Positions 1 to 7,357 of a stretch of DNA of 35,774 nt are shown piece by piece. Where the stretch lies: positions 1-35,774 of the forward strand of contig CAKQNS010000007.1 in NCBI GenBank assembly GCA_934255455.1, read 5' to 3'. The DNA is from an uncultured Alphaproteobacteria bacterium (GTDB lineage: Bacteria; Pseudomonadota; Alphaproteobacteria; Rs-D84). How positions within the stretch are numbered: the stretch's first letter is position 1; every line of letters begins with the position of its first letter. A program made the position numbers and the translations under genes. Under the pieces are notes generated by a model, which was given only the letters and a program-made list of their open reading frames with translations, was not told where the DNA came from and did not search any database.

Positions 1-74
1 CGATTGACGGTTCGCAGTGTAGTTGACCTACATAAGAACCGGGAATCGCGACAAGAGCCCACAGAATTTGTTTT
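1..74. repeat. Palindromic repeat, copy 1 (left part outside the window)
   Basis: This stretch is nearly identical to 162-235 and 945-1018. It contains the same core (CGATTGACGGTTC ... GAACCGGGAATCG, able to pair around an inner GTAG/CTAC stem) and the same right arm, CACAGAATTTGTTTT at 60-74. The left arm would lie outside the window. Unlike the other two copies it does not abut a stop codon: it sits beyond the rplQ terminator. See copies 2 and 3 for the whole structure. Confidence 0.85.
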
Positions 75-100
75 TATAAAATTATCAGAGCATGCCAGAT

Positions 101-131
101 GGCAAAAACAACCCCGCCCAAATGGGCGGGG
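101..131 (-). terminator. Rho-independent terminator after rplQ
   Basis: CCCCGCCC and GGGCGGGG (arms about 112-120 and 123-131) form a GC-rich hairpin. On the minus strand it is followed by a T-rich tract (plus-strand A run 104-110). It lies just past repeat copy 2, so the repeat is probably transcribed as the rplQ 3' UTR and transcription ends here. Confidence 0.85.
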
Positions 132-133
132 CT

Positions 134-237
134 AAAACAAATTATGTGAGGTTATTGGAAGCGATTGACGGTTCGCAGTGTAGTTGACCTACATAAGAAC
201 CGGGAATCGCGACAAGAGCCCACAGAATTTGTTTTTA
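134..237. repeat. Palindromic repeat, copy 2, overlapping the rplQ stop codon
   Basis: Outer arms AAAACAAATTATGTG (134-148) and CACAGAATTTGTTTT (221-235) are complementary at 14 of 15 positions. Inside them a second stem pairs CGATT..GGTTC with GAACC..AATCG, capped by GTAG/CTAC. The rplQ TAA (235-237 read on minus) begins at the end of the right arm. Copy 3 has a compensatory C-G to T-A change in the outer stem (138/231 versus 921/1014), which argues that pairing is maintained. The size and palindromic nature recall mobile palindromic elements such as those of Rickettsia; that link is an inference. Confidence 0.88.
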
Positions 238-780
238 TTTGCCGGTTGCGCGGCGTTTTACGGCAACCGTTTTCGTCGCAGTTGACGCCTTGGCGGCCTT
301 TGGCGCTGCCTTTGTGGCCTTGACGGCGGGCTTTTCAGCCTTTTCTTTTTTAGCGGCTGGGGCCTCGGCAACGGCTTCATCAGCGGCGGCCGGTTTCACA
401 ACCTTTTTCGCGTTTACATCGCGGTCAACCAATTCAATAATCGCCATTGGCGCGGCATCACCATAACGGAAACCGGCCTTTAATACGCGGGTATAACCAC
501 CCGGGCGTTTGGCATAGCGTGGGCCCAAAACTGTGAACAATTTTTTCACGGTTTTATCCGAGCCATTGCCCAATTCAGACGCTGTCAAACGACGATTGGC
601 AACTGTGTCAACCTTGGCGCGAGTAATCAGTTTTTCAACAACACTGCGCAAATCTTTTGCCTTGGGCAAAGTTGTTTTGATTTGTTCTTTTTCAATCAAG
701 TTTTTCGCCAAGCCAACCATCAGTGCTTTGCGTGCGTTTGTGTCGCGGTTAAATGTGCGACCTGCTTTTGCGTGTCTCAT
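235..780 (-). CDS. rplQ: 50S ribosomal protein L17
   Basis: L17 is a large-subunit protein near the peptide exit tunnel. The N-terminal ~117 residues are a standard L17 domain: MRHAKAGRTFNRDTNARKA at the start, then the NLIEKEQIKTTLPKAKDLR region and RPGGYTRVLK. Most L17 proteins end soon after the AIIELVDR block. This one continues for about 55 residues of Ala/Lys/Pro-rich, low-complexity sequence, giving 181 aa against the usual 120-140. The start is fixed by AAGGAG a few bases upstream of ATG. It lies downstream of rpoA on the same strand, 236 bp away, with a repeat copy and hairpins between. The stop codon overlaps repeat copy 2 and a terminator follows. Confidence 0.97.
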   Translation of the reverse strand: MRHAKAGRTFNRDTNARKALMVGLAKNLIEKEQIKTTLPKAKDLRSVVEKLITRAKVDTVANRRLTASELGNGSDKTVKKLFTVLGPRYAKRPGGYTRVLKAGFRYGDAAPMAIIELVDRDVNAKKVVKPAAADEAVAEAPAAKKEKAEKPAVKATKAAPKAAKASTATKTVAVKRRATGK

Positions 781-916
781 CAGATTACTCCTTTATTTTT
801 GTTTCTGCCCCGGGGTTCCGGGGATTTCATTGAGACGCCACACCCTGGGTTTCACACCAGCAGTGTGGGATTTGTGCCAAGAGAAAATAACAATTCTATT
901 CTCCTAGCATATCGGG
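781..916 (-). promoter_or_regulatory. rplQ leader with hairpins
   Basis: Between repeat copy 3 and the rplQ start the transcript can form CCCCGG-aacc-CCGGGG (plus 808-823), about 20 bases before the Shine-Dalgarno sequence. It can also form competing pairings of CCACAC/GTGTG/GTGTGG segments (about 838-875). No T tract follows the GC hairpin, so it is not an obvious terminator. It may control L17 translation or mark a processing site. No clear promoter was found here, so rplQ is probably transcribed from the rpoA promoter. Confidence 0.4.
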
Positions 917-1019
917 AAAATAAATTATGTGTGGTTATTGGCAGCGATTGACGGTTCGCAGTGTAGTTGACCTACATAAGAACCGGCAATCGCAACAAGA
1001 GCCCACAGAATTTATTTTA
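917..1019. repeat. Palindromic repeat, copy 3, overlapping the rpoA stop codon
   Basis: Arms AAAATAAATTATGTG (917-931) and CACAGAATTTATTTT (1004-1018) enclose the same core as copies 1 and 2. Against copy 2 the outer stem shows a paired change (T921 with A1014, instead of C138 with G231). The inner stem is slightly better paired here (GAACCGGCAATCG). As in copy 2, the TAA of the upstream gene sits exactly at the end of the arm. Confidence 0.9.
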
Positions 1020-2045
1020 TTTGTAAGGATCCTCGTACTTCTTGGCCAACTCTGCAATATTTTCTGGTGGCCAACCCGGTACTTCCATCCCCAGGCCCAG
1101 ACCCATGGCTTCCAATTGAACCTTGATTTCGTTCAAGGATTTACGGCCAAAGTTCGGGGTCTTCAACATGTCGGCTTCGGTTTTCTGGACCAATTCGCCC
1201 AACCAGTTGATTTTATCGTTCTTTAAACAATTGTTTGCACGAACAGACAATTCCAATTCATCAACATGCTTTAACAATTTTGGATCAAATGGCAACGCGT
1301 CCTTGGTCTTTTCTTCTTCGGCCGGGGCGTTGATTTGTGCCGGATCTTCGAAATTGATGAATACAACCAATTGATCTGTCAGAATACGCGCCGCAAATGC
1401 AATTGCATCTTCGGGCGAAACAGCACCGTTGGTTTTGACTGTAATTTCCAATTTGTCATAGTCTGTCGACTGGCCAACACGGGTTTCCGATACAGCCGTC
1501 GCAACATTCAAAATTGGCGAGAAAATGGAATCGACCGGAATCACACCCAGTGGCAAACCATCTGCGTGTGCAGACGCCGGCACATAACCGCGGCCGGTTG
1601 CCAATGTGATTTCCATATCCAAATTCGCGTTTTTATCCAGTGTGCAGATTTCCGCGTCTTTGTTCATAACCTCGACCCCACCGGATGTTTCAATCATACC
1701 TGCGGTCACAACAGCCGGGCCCTTGACTTTCAGGGTTGCCTTGTGCTGACCTTCGGTCAATGCTTTGAAATAAACACCTTTCAGGTTCAAGATAATGTCT
1801 GTGATGTCTTCGCGAACACCCTGCAGGCTGGAAAATTCGTGTTGCACACCGTCAATCTTGATATAGATTGGGGCGCAACCCTGCAATGACGACAACAGCA
1901 CGCGACGCAGCGCCGTGCCCAATGTCAGTCCAAATCCCTTTTCCAATGGTTCGGCAACCAATTTTGCCAAATTTGGGTTATGTTCGTCGACCGTGATATT
2001 CAGCTTTTTCGGCTTTATCAGGGTCATCCAGTTCTTTTCAATCAT
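1017..2045 (-). CDS. rpoA: DNA-directed RNA polymerase subunit alpha
   Basis: The alpha subunit nucleates RNA polymerase assembly and contacts activators and UP elements. The 342-aa length is normal for the family. The N-terminal domain (about 1-235) has LVAEPLEKGFGLTLGTALRR, HEFSSLQGVREDITDI and the DAIAFAARIL block. After a short linker the C-terminal domain (about 260-342) has LELSVRANNCLKNDKI and FGRKSLNEIK. The start ATG (MIEKNWMTLIKP) is preceded by AAAGGA at good spacing. A strong promoter lies ~70 bp upstream. The gene normally sits in an operon after rpsM and rpsK. Here the upstream neighbour is an unrelated small gene with its own terminator, so rpoA-rplQ looks like a separate transcription unit. 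Confidence 0.98.
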   Translation of the reverse strand: MIEKNWMTLIKPKKLNITVDEHNPNLAKLVAEPLEKGFGLTLGTALRRVLLSSLQGCAPIYIKIDGVQHEFSSLQGVREDITDIILNLKGVYFKALTEGQHKATLKVKGPAVVTAGMIETSGGVEVMNKDAEICTLDKNANLDMEITLATGRGYVPASAHADGLPLGVIPVDSIFSPILNVATAVSETRVGQSTDYDKLEITVKTNGAVSPEDAIAFAARILTDQLVVFINFEDPAQINAPAEEEKTKDALPFDPKLLKHVDELELSVRANNCLKNDKINWLGELVQKTEADMLKTPNFGRKSLNEIKVQLEAMGLGLGMEVPGWPPENIAELAKKYEDPYK

Positions 2046-2116
2046 ACCGTTTTTCCTTTGGGCTTAGTTTATTATTTTCACCGTTCGGTTGCGCAAAATT
2101 TCTTTCGCGCGTGCGC

Positions 2117-2145
2117 ATTCTATACCCCACGGCCGCAAAAGTCAA
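2117..2145 (-). promoter_or_regulatory. Promoter of rpoA
   Basis: On the minus strand, TTGACT (2140-2145), a 17-bp spacer and TAGAAT (2117-2122) make a near-consensus housekeeping promoter. It lies between the terminator-like hairpin of the upstream small gene and rpoA. Confidence 0.75.
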
Positions 2146-2182
2146 ATAAATATTGGTTTTTCCTGTATTTTGTTCGCATAAT

Positions 2183-2203
2183 AAATGCGCCAATGGCGCA
2201 TTT
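2183..2203 (-). terminator. Terminator-like hairpin after the small gene at 2206-2607
   Basis: AAATGCGCC and GGCGCATTT pair across a three-base loop just beyond the stop codon. The following T tract on the minus strand is short and interrupted, so termination may be partial. Confidence 0.6.
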
Positions 2204-2205
2204 AC

Positions 2206-2607
2206 TTAACGGGTTTTCTGGTTCACCGACGCGGTTGCAATATCGTGCCACCCGCGTTTTTGCAATTTCTGGTAAATTTCCATTGTGAACGCCATTTTTC
2301 CAGGTTGCGCCCACGCAGCGTTTTCGGGTATGCGCACCACAGATTCCGGGAACACCCCACGATAACTGGTATGAATACGCGGCAGGAAACCGTTTCTTTT
2401 CAATACATCGGCCACATGTGCAACACCATTGTCGTAGATTGGATAAAAATATAAATACCTGACACCATTATGTGCAACGACCCATTCACAACTGCGGCAT
2501 ATTTCCATCAACGCATCAACATCATTGCGCCAGTTTCGGGAAATCTCGCGATTGTTGGCACCACTTAACACATCACGCATATATTCAAAACCATTGTAAA
2601 CATTCAT
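2206..2607 (-). CDS. Unknown small protein (133 aa)
   Basis: I do not recognise a family. The protein begins MNVYNGFEYMRDVLSG, has no signal peptide or membrane segment, and carries VVAHNGVRYLYFYPIYDNGV and FPESVVRIPENAAW stretches that suggest a compact alpha/beta cytosolic fold. The frame is open for 12 more codons upstream, but GAAGG lies eight bases before the ATG at 2607, which favours this start. A TTGACA-17-TATATA promoter directly upstream implies strong expression. A hairpin follows the stop. It lies between rpoA and the autotransporter gene on the same strand but appears to be its own unit. Confidence 0.75.
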   Translation of the reverse strand: MNVYNGFEYMRDVLSGANNREISRNWRNDVDALMEICRSCEWVVAHNGVRYLYFYPIYDNGVAHVADVLKRNGFLPRIHTSYRGVFPESVVRIPENAAWAQPGKMAFTMEIYQKLQKRGWHDIATASVNQKTR

Positions 2608-2633
2608 AATCATTACCTTCTTTGTTTGACAAA

Positions 2634-2662
2634 TATATAGCACCCAACATCAAATTTGTCAA
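2634..2662 (-). promoter_or_regulatory. Promoter of the small gene at 2206-2607
   Basis: TTGACA (2657-2662), 17-bp spacer, TATATA (2634-2639) on the minus strand. It is followed by a ~25-base leader and GAAGG. Confidence 0.78.
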
Positions 2663-2683
2663 GCACCATAAATTATCAAATTA

Positions 2684-5600
2684 TTAAATCCCCAGGCGAT
2701 GATTTAATTTCAGCATAAATATGGATTCATTGCCAAATGCATCCGTATGGTTCGGGTTTATACGGTAAATAAAGCCAATCGCCCCATCGGTAAACGCCCC
2801 CAGTGCATGCCGATATGCACCCGAAATACGATATTCACGCGCATCTGGTCGCAAATCTATGTCACGCACACCGGCATCAGATACACCTATGTCATACCGG
2901 CCCTCGGCCGTGTCGATAATATCATAGTCGGCATACGAATATTGCATTGTACCGCGTAAAACACCCAGGGGCCGCGACAATCCCAATGTGAAATGCCCCG
3001 CGTTCATTTCAAATCCAAACGCATCGGAATAAATGTCTGACATACCCAAAATGAAATCGCCGCCGGTCATATCCGATGTTGTGCGCGCAAATGTGCCACG
3101 CAATTTGAATGCCAATTCATTCGTTGGGCGATATGCAAATTCACTGTCGATATATGTCGTGTGCCCTGCCCCCATATCCAGCAAGCCACCTGTTTGCGCC
3201 CCCAATATGGTGTTTGTTTCATTTGCATTACCAATTGCCGTGGTCATTTCAAACGCACCGCGACGCCACTTGGCATGCGATTGCACACCCGATATCAGCC
3301 CCAATCGCGCCGGCGCATATTGCGATGAAATGGTCGGATCGTTGTCTAATAATTCTTCGCTGGTAATTGCGCCCGAAAACGCGCGCGCACCAAACGCCCA
3401 ATTGCCAGCGCCATATTCAACATCGGTCGCAACCGCATTTGACGCCAACCCCAAAATCGGGTTAGACATACCGCCGAAACGCGAGGCGCCATCGGTCATA
3501 TAGCGCTGGTACCCGGCGACAAAGTTCCAATTTCCCGTGTCATAATCAAAACGCATTGTATCCAACCCGCCCAGGTTATCGGCCCATGCGCGGTTTGATG
3601 TGGTCATTGAAAATCCCAAATTACCAATCTGGGTACGCGGCGCCGCAACATCGCGAACACGCAAATCACCCAAAACATCGCCCATATACAGCCCGCGACG
3701 CGATTGCGCGCCAACCGCAAATTCGTTTTTCCAAATACGCGGCATTGCCATTTCGCCATCAACACTTTCCAGTTTATCAAAGAACGGCGCACTGATAGTT
3801 GCCATACGCGGACTGAACGCCGACGATGTGCGGAATGTGGTGTTAGACGCCGCACGCCAATACGCATTGCCATTTGTACCAACGATTTTACCACTGTTGT
3901 AATAATACAATTGCTTGTTCGGGGTCAATGCCCGTTCCAGATTTATCAGCCCATATCCATAAACATCCTTGAACGCGGCCAGATATTCATCCGCCGTGCC
4001 GATTTTATCGTTATATTCCGGTGGCAAACTGTACATAGCGCGCAGGTACGCAACCAGGTTAGCCTTGGTCATGCTGGTGCCGCTGTCGGTTGAACCCAAA
4101 TATGCCCCGTCGGCCGTCAATGCCAATAATGTAAATAATTTATCGTTTGTCATATATGGGAATGCGCCCTGGACCGCCGCAACCGCACCAGCGGCCGCCG
4201 CCGTTGCCATTTCTGTTGTTGGCCCCGCCGCTGCGAAGCACCATGGGTCAATACCACTGCCACCAGTGCCAGAACCCGCCACACCGCATTTGCGCGATTG
4301 ATACATAACATCGTCTGTTGTTTCAGGTGTGCCACGCGTATCAGACCACGTTGATAAATACAGTGGCCCATACGAACTGCCCGTGCCATTACCGTACCCG
4401 CCAATGGTGTCAGCCGCAGACGTTCCATTGGTGTGACCAACAGCAACAACCGTCATAAACATGCGCTGTAAATTATTGCCATATAACAACGGCGCATAGT
4501 TTTCAAATGTTGCATCCAATACAGTTGGCGATTTTCCGTCCCCCACACCAAATTCAAATTCGCCCGCCGGGTTTACAATAATCGGCAATGTTGCGTTATA
4601 CATACCAAACAAAGTATTGGCCATCGCACCCTCGGTCGTGGATGATGAATCCGCGCCATAATATTTATTTACCATATTTGCAAATACCGTTTTTTTATCG
4701 GTGCCAGAATTCAAATTAAACGCAACATTCAACCCATCCATAGCCAGGTACGACACCGAGCGCGATTTCGGGTTCAGCGCCGCATTTGCAATCGCCGCCC
4801 CACCCTGGGCACGCGCCAAGAACATCGCACTGTAATTCTGAATATCAGCGGCCTTGTATTCTTTTTGTGTGTAAATATTATTGTTTTTTACAACATACAC
4901 GGCGTCTGGTCGATTGCCCCCCGTGGTGTTCACATAATAATATCCATCGGTTCCAACATATATTGCAATATCCGACACATTGGTACAATCATCGGCGTTT
5001 GACGATGTGCACGCGCCGCGCAACAGTTTACTGGCCGCCGACAAATTAAATTTTTTCCCGCCAACCGTAATGGTTGTATTGTTTTCGGTTGTCCCGGTTG
5101 TTGCCAGTGACAATTTGTATGTTTTTCCATCAATTGTGATTGTGTCGCCAATTTCCATTTGGTCGGTGGCGCTGCCCGTGCCCTTGGTTACTGTCCCCAT
5201 AACCGTGCCAGATGTTGGGTCCGCCACATCGGTCCATTTATATCCGCCGCCGGTGCGCAACACCGCCAATTGACCATTTGGGACAAAACCATATAAATCA
5301 CCCGTGCTGCGTGCACTGCCATTCCATCCGCCAATGATTTTGGCCAATGCATTTTGATTTGCCGACGCAAATGGATTCATCGCCGTACCGGAACCAGACA
5401 AATCAAAGCCCCCTTTTTCGCCCCCCAAAACCACCGTGCTGTTTTCACTGGTCGGATTATCATAGTTCAAATATTTATCCGTACGCGCCGTTTGCGCATC
5501 GGTTGCCGCCGTCAGACCGTATACAATCCCCTCGCCCCGGTCGGCCGAACCCGACGGATTTATACCATTTTCAGTAATCAGCGATACCAGTACAGGTTTT

Positions 5601-6424
5601 CCCTCGTACGCCGCCTTTTGTGGGTTGTTTGCCGTGTCACGGAAAGTTGTTTGCCCCAAATACCCGTTTGCAAACGACGAATACCCGTGCATCATCAGCA
5701 AATAATTCTGCATTGCAACCGTTATGCCGCCAGCGTCCTTATAATTATCTGGGTTATCCTCTGTACCAATTTTTAGACGGAAATAGTTAAAATCCCATTT
5801 TTTGACCCCACCGGCCGACGGATTCCACTGTTCCAAATTTGTGTTATATGCAGCCGTGGTGTAATTTACCTTGCCATCAGCTGTAAAAAACGCTGGGCCA
5901 ACCGCTGTTTTACCCGCCGCCGTTGCCCCCGATGTATTGCCACCGGTATTGCCGCCGGTGTTATGACTGCCCCCGGTGCTGGCATTACTGTTATCGTTGC
6001 CCGGATCCAACACATCGGTCAATAAAAATAACCCACCAACAACAACGGCGGCCCCCGCCGCCGCCAATGTCATGCTCTGGGCGGACGACAGCCCACCAAA
6101 CAGCCCGCCCGACCCACGGGTCGTATTTTTAGATTTATAATTTCGAATTTGACGGTCGCATTTTGATGCATCGGCACCATACATCTGCAAAATTTGTGCC
6201 GCCCGCACATCGTTGTTCATCAACGCCGTGCACACAATAGACATACCCGTTGAATCCACAAAGTTTACATCGGCACCATTGTTTATCAATAATTGTACCT
6301 GTTGAATATCGGCATTTTTTGCCGCCGACAACAACTGTGCCGCAACCATAAATTCCGACGAAGCCGCGTGCGCCGCGAATGGCATTACGAACAATGAAAG
6401 CAGTAAAATTCTGATGTATTTCAT
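2684..6424 (-). CDS. Ankyrin-repeat autotransporter with degenerate subtilase-like passenger
   Basis: A 1246-aa outer-membrane protein. Residues 1-20 are a signal peptide (MKYIRILLLSLFVMPFAAHA). About residues 25-90 are ankyrin-like (LLINNGADVNFVDSTG, ILQMYGADASKC). A Gly/Ala hydrophobic segment and a Gly/Asn/Thr-rich linker follow. The long passenger resembles S8 subtilases of autotransporters near its end (CGVAG ... WCFAAAG ... AGAVAAVQGAFPYMTNDKL). However, the expected GTSMA(T/A)P motif reads PTTEMATA, so the catalytic serine seems absent, and no D(T/S)G motif is evident. The last ~280 residues are an autotransporter beta-barrel ending FMLKLNHRLGI. The start was set at MKYIRI, after GAGAG, rather than the 32-codon upstream extension. 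A passive surface or adhesin role is inferred. Confidence 0.85.
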   Translation of the reverse strand: MKYIRILLLSLFVMPFAAHAASSEFMVAAQLLSAAKNADIQQVQLLINNGADVNFVDSTGMSIVCTALMNNDVRAAQILQMYGADASKCDRQIRNYKSKNTTRGSGGLFGGLSSAQSMTLAAAGAAVVVGGLFLLTDVLDPGNDNSNASTGGSHNTGGNTGGNTSGATAAGKTAVGPAFFTADGKVNYTTAAYNTNLEQWNPSAGGVKKWDFNYFRLKIGTEDNPDNYKDAGGITVAMQNYLLMMHGYSSFANGYLGQTTFRDTANNPQKAAYEGKPVLVSLITENGINPSGSADRGEGIVYGLTAATDAQTARTDKYLNYDNPTSENSTVVLGGEKGGFDLSGSGTAMNPFASANQNALAKIIGGWNGSARSTGDLYGFVPNGQLAVLRTGGGYKWTDVADPTSGTVMGTVTKGTGSATDQMEIGDTITIDGKTYKLSLATTGTTENNTTITVGGKKFNLSAASKLLRGACTSSNADDCTNVSDIAIYVGTDGYYYVNTTGGNRPDAVYVVKNNNIYTQKEYKAADIQNYSAMFLARAQGGAAIANAALNPKSRSVSYLAMDGLNVAFNLNSGTDKKTVFANMVNKYYGADSSSTTEGAMANTLFGMYNATLPIIVNPAGEFEFGVGDGKSPTVLDATFENYAPLLYGNNLQRMFMTVVAVGHTNGTSAADTIGGYGNGTGSSYGPLYLSTWSDTRGTPETTDDVMYQSRKCGVAGSGTGGSGIDPWCFAAAGPTTEMATAAAAGAVAAVQGAFPYMTNDKLFTLLALTADGAYLGSTDSGTSMTKANLVAYLRAMYSLPPEYNDKIGTADEYLAAFKDVYGYGLINLERALTPNKQLYYYNSGKIVGTNGNAYWRAASNTTFRTSSAFSPRMATISAPFFDKLESVDGEMAMPRIWKNEFAVGAQSRRGLYMGDVLGDLRVRDVAAPRTQIGNLGFSMTTSNRAWADNLGGLDTMRFDYDTGNWNFVAGYQRYMTDGASRFGGMSNPILGLASNAVATDVEYGAGNWAFGARAFSGAITSEELLDNDPTISSQYAPARLGLISGVQSHAKWRRGAFEMTTAIGNANETNTILGAQTGGLLDMGAGHTTYIDSEFAYRPTNELAFKLRGTFARTTSDMTGGDFILGMSDIYSDAFGFEMNAGHFTLGLSRPLGVLRGTMQYSYADYDIIDTAEGRYDIGVSDAGVRDIDLRPDAREYRISGAYRHALGAFTDGAIGFIYRINPNHTDAFGNESIFMLKLNHRLGI

Positions 6425-6446
6425 ATCAATTTCTCTCTGTACGGAT

Positions 6447-6476
6447 ACCATAGCACAGATTAAAATTATATGTCTA
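6447..6476 (-). promoter_or_regulatory. Possible promoter of the ankyrin autotransporter
   Basis: TAGACA (6471-6476), 18-bp spacer, TATGGT (6447-6452) on the minus strand. It lies between the terminator of the upstream gene and the start codon. It is a weak match. Confidence 0.45.
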
Positions 6477-6478
6477 GT

Positions 6479-6506
6479 AAAAAAAGTCCGCATCAATTGA
6501 TGCGGA
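6479..6506 (-). terminator. Terminator of the coiled-coil protein gene
   Basis: A perfect 20-base palindrome (6487-6506, arms TCCGCATCAA and TTGATGCGGA), followed on the minus strand by a run of seven T. Confidence 0.88.
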
Positions 6507-6529
6507 ACTGTTAAATGCAACCGTATAAA

Positions 6530-7207
6530 TTAACGGGTTTTAGTGCGTGTTTCAACAACATAGTAATACGCACCCGCAGATGCCTTGACATTCGGATTTG
6601 CCACCGGTGCCGTTTGACCACCGATAATGATTTTACCCGAATTGTTGGAACCCGGTTTCAAATGGATTTCGTTTTCCGCGCCCATCGATATAATCATATC
6701 GCCGCTGTTTGTGGTGCTGTCTTCCATAATAACGATATTTTTGTACCCATTTGGTGTCACGGGCGCTGGGGCCTGGACCGGTTGAACCAAAACAGTGTCG
6801 CGTACAATAATTTGTTCACGGGCAACCGGTTTTGCCTTTTTATTGCCGTTTTTGCAGCCACAGTTTTTCGCGCGTTTGCCGTTTTTGCAATCGGCCAATT
6901 TTTTCGCCGACGATGCCAACGAATCGTTCAAAACATCAATAGAATCATTCAGAACAACAATTGAATCTGCCTGAATTTTATTTTCAATGCCCAATTCACG
7001 ATTTGCGTTGTACAAACTGTCCATACGCGCCGCATTGACTTTAATGATATTTGCCGCGTCGTTTAATTCTTGCTTGGCCTGGTCAGCGTCAGATTTAGAT
7101 TTTTTGGCATTATAAACCAAACCGCCAGCCAACATCATAAATGCAATAGCGGCCGCCGAACATCCAATCAATACGCCCTTGTTTAACTTTGTGTTTGTCG
7201 TAGCCAT
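6530..7207 (-). CDS. Membrane-anchored coiled-coil protein, unknown
   Basis: A 225-aa protein not assigned to a family. After a short charged N-terminus (MATTNTKLNKG) comes one membrane segment (VLIGCSAAAIAFMMLAGGLV, about 12-31). Then follows a likely coiled coil (about 35-105) with repeats of the type DSIVVLNDSIDVLNDSL. Next is a Lys/Gly/Cys stretch (KNGKRAKNCGCKNGNKKAKP). The C-terminal region has Gly/Asn-rich alternating beta pattern (GDMIISMGAENEIHL, SGKIIIGG). This suggests an inner-membrane anchor with a periplasmic rod and small beta domain. AAGGAG precedes the ATG at 7207; the frame extends 19 codons upstream but lacks such a site. It is divergent from the Cys-rich operon at 7358. 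Confidence 0.8.
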   Translation of the reverse strand: MATTNTKLNKGVLIGCSAAAIAFMMLAGGLVYNAKKSKSDADQAKQELNDAANIIKVNAARMDSLYNANRELGIENKIQADSIVVLNDSIDVLNDSLASSAKKLADCKNGKRAKNCGCKNGNKKAKPVAREQIIVRDTVLVQPVQAPAPVTPNGYKNIVIMEDSTTNSGDMIISMGAENEIHLKPGSNNSGKIIIGGQTAPVANPNVKASAGAYYYVVETRTKTR

Positions 7208-7235
7208 TTCTGCTCCTTTTTGTTCTGATGACAAG

Positions 7236-7264
7236 AATATAGGACAAAATATTTGTTTTGTCAA
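7236..7264 (-). promoter_or_regulatory. Promoter of the coiled-coil protein gene
   Basis: TTGACA (7259-7264), 17-bp spacer, TATATT (7236-7241) on the minus strand, an almost perfect consensus. Confidence 0.8.
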
Positions 7265-7312
7265 GTATTAAAATCGTTTTTTGTTACATACATGCTATGC
7301 TGTCTTTTTCGC

Positions 7313-7342
7313 TTGGCACGAAGTACCATTTTTTGATATAAT
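7313..7342 (+). promoter_or_regulatory. Promoter of the Cys-rich operon
   Basis: TTGGCA (7313-7318), 18-bp spacer, TATAAT (7337-7342). Transcription would begin about ten bases before the ATG at 7358, giving a very short leader with GAGAG as the only ribosome-binding sequence. Confidence 0.72.
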
Positions 7343-7357
7343 CGAGCCAAGAGAGAA

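Noticed and set aside
1..1019. The three repeat copies as a CRISPR array
   Set aside because: Copies are about 100 bp, palindromic, irregularly spaced and separated by genes.
6425..6520. An upstream start for the ankyrin autotransporter
   Set aside because: The added residues would precede the signal peptide and cover the promoter and the upstream gene's terminator.
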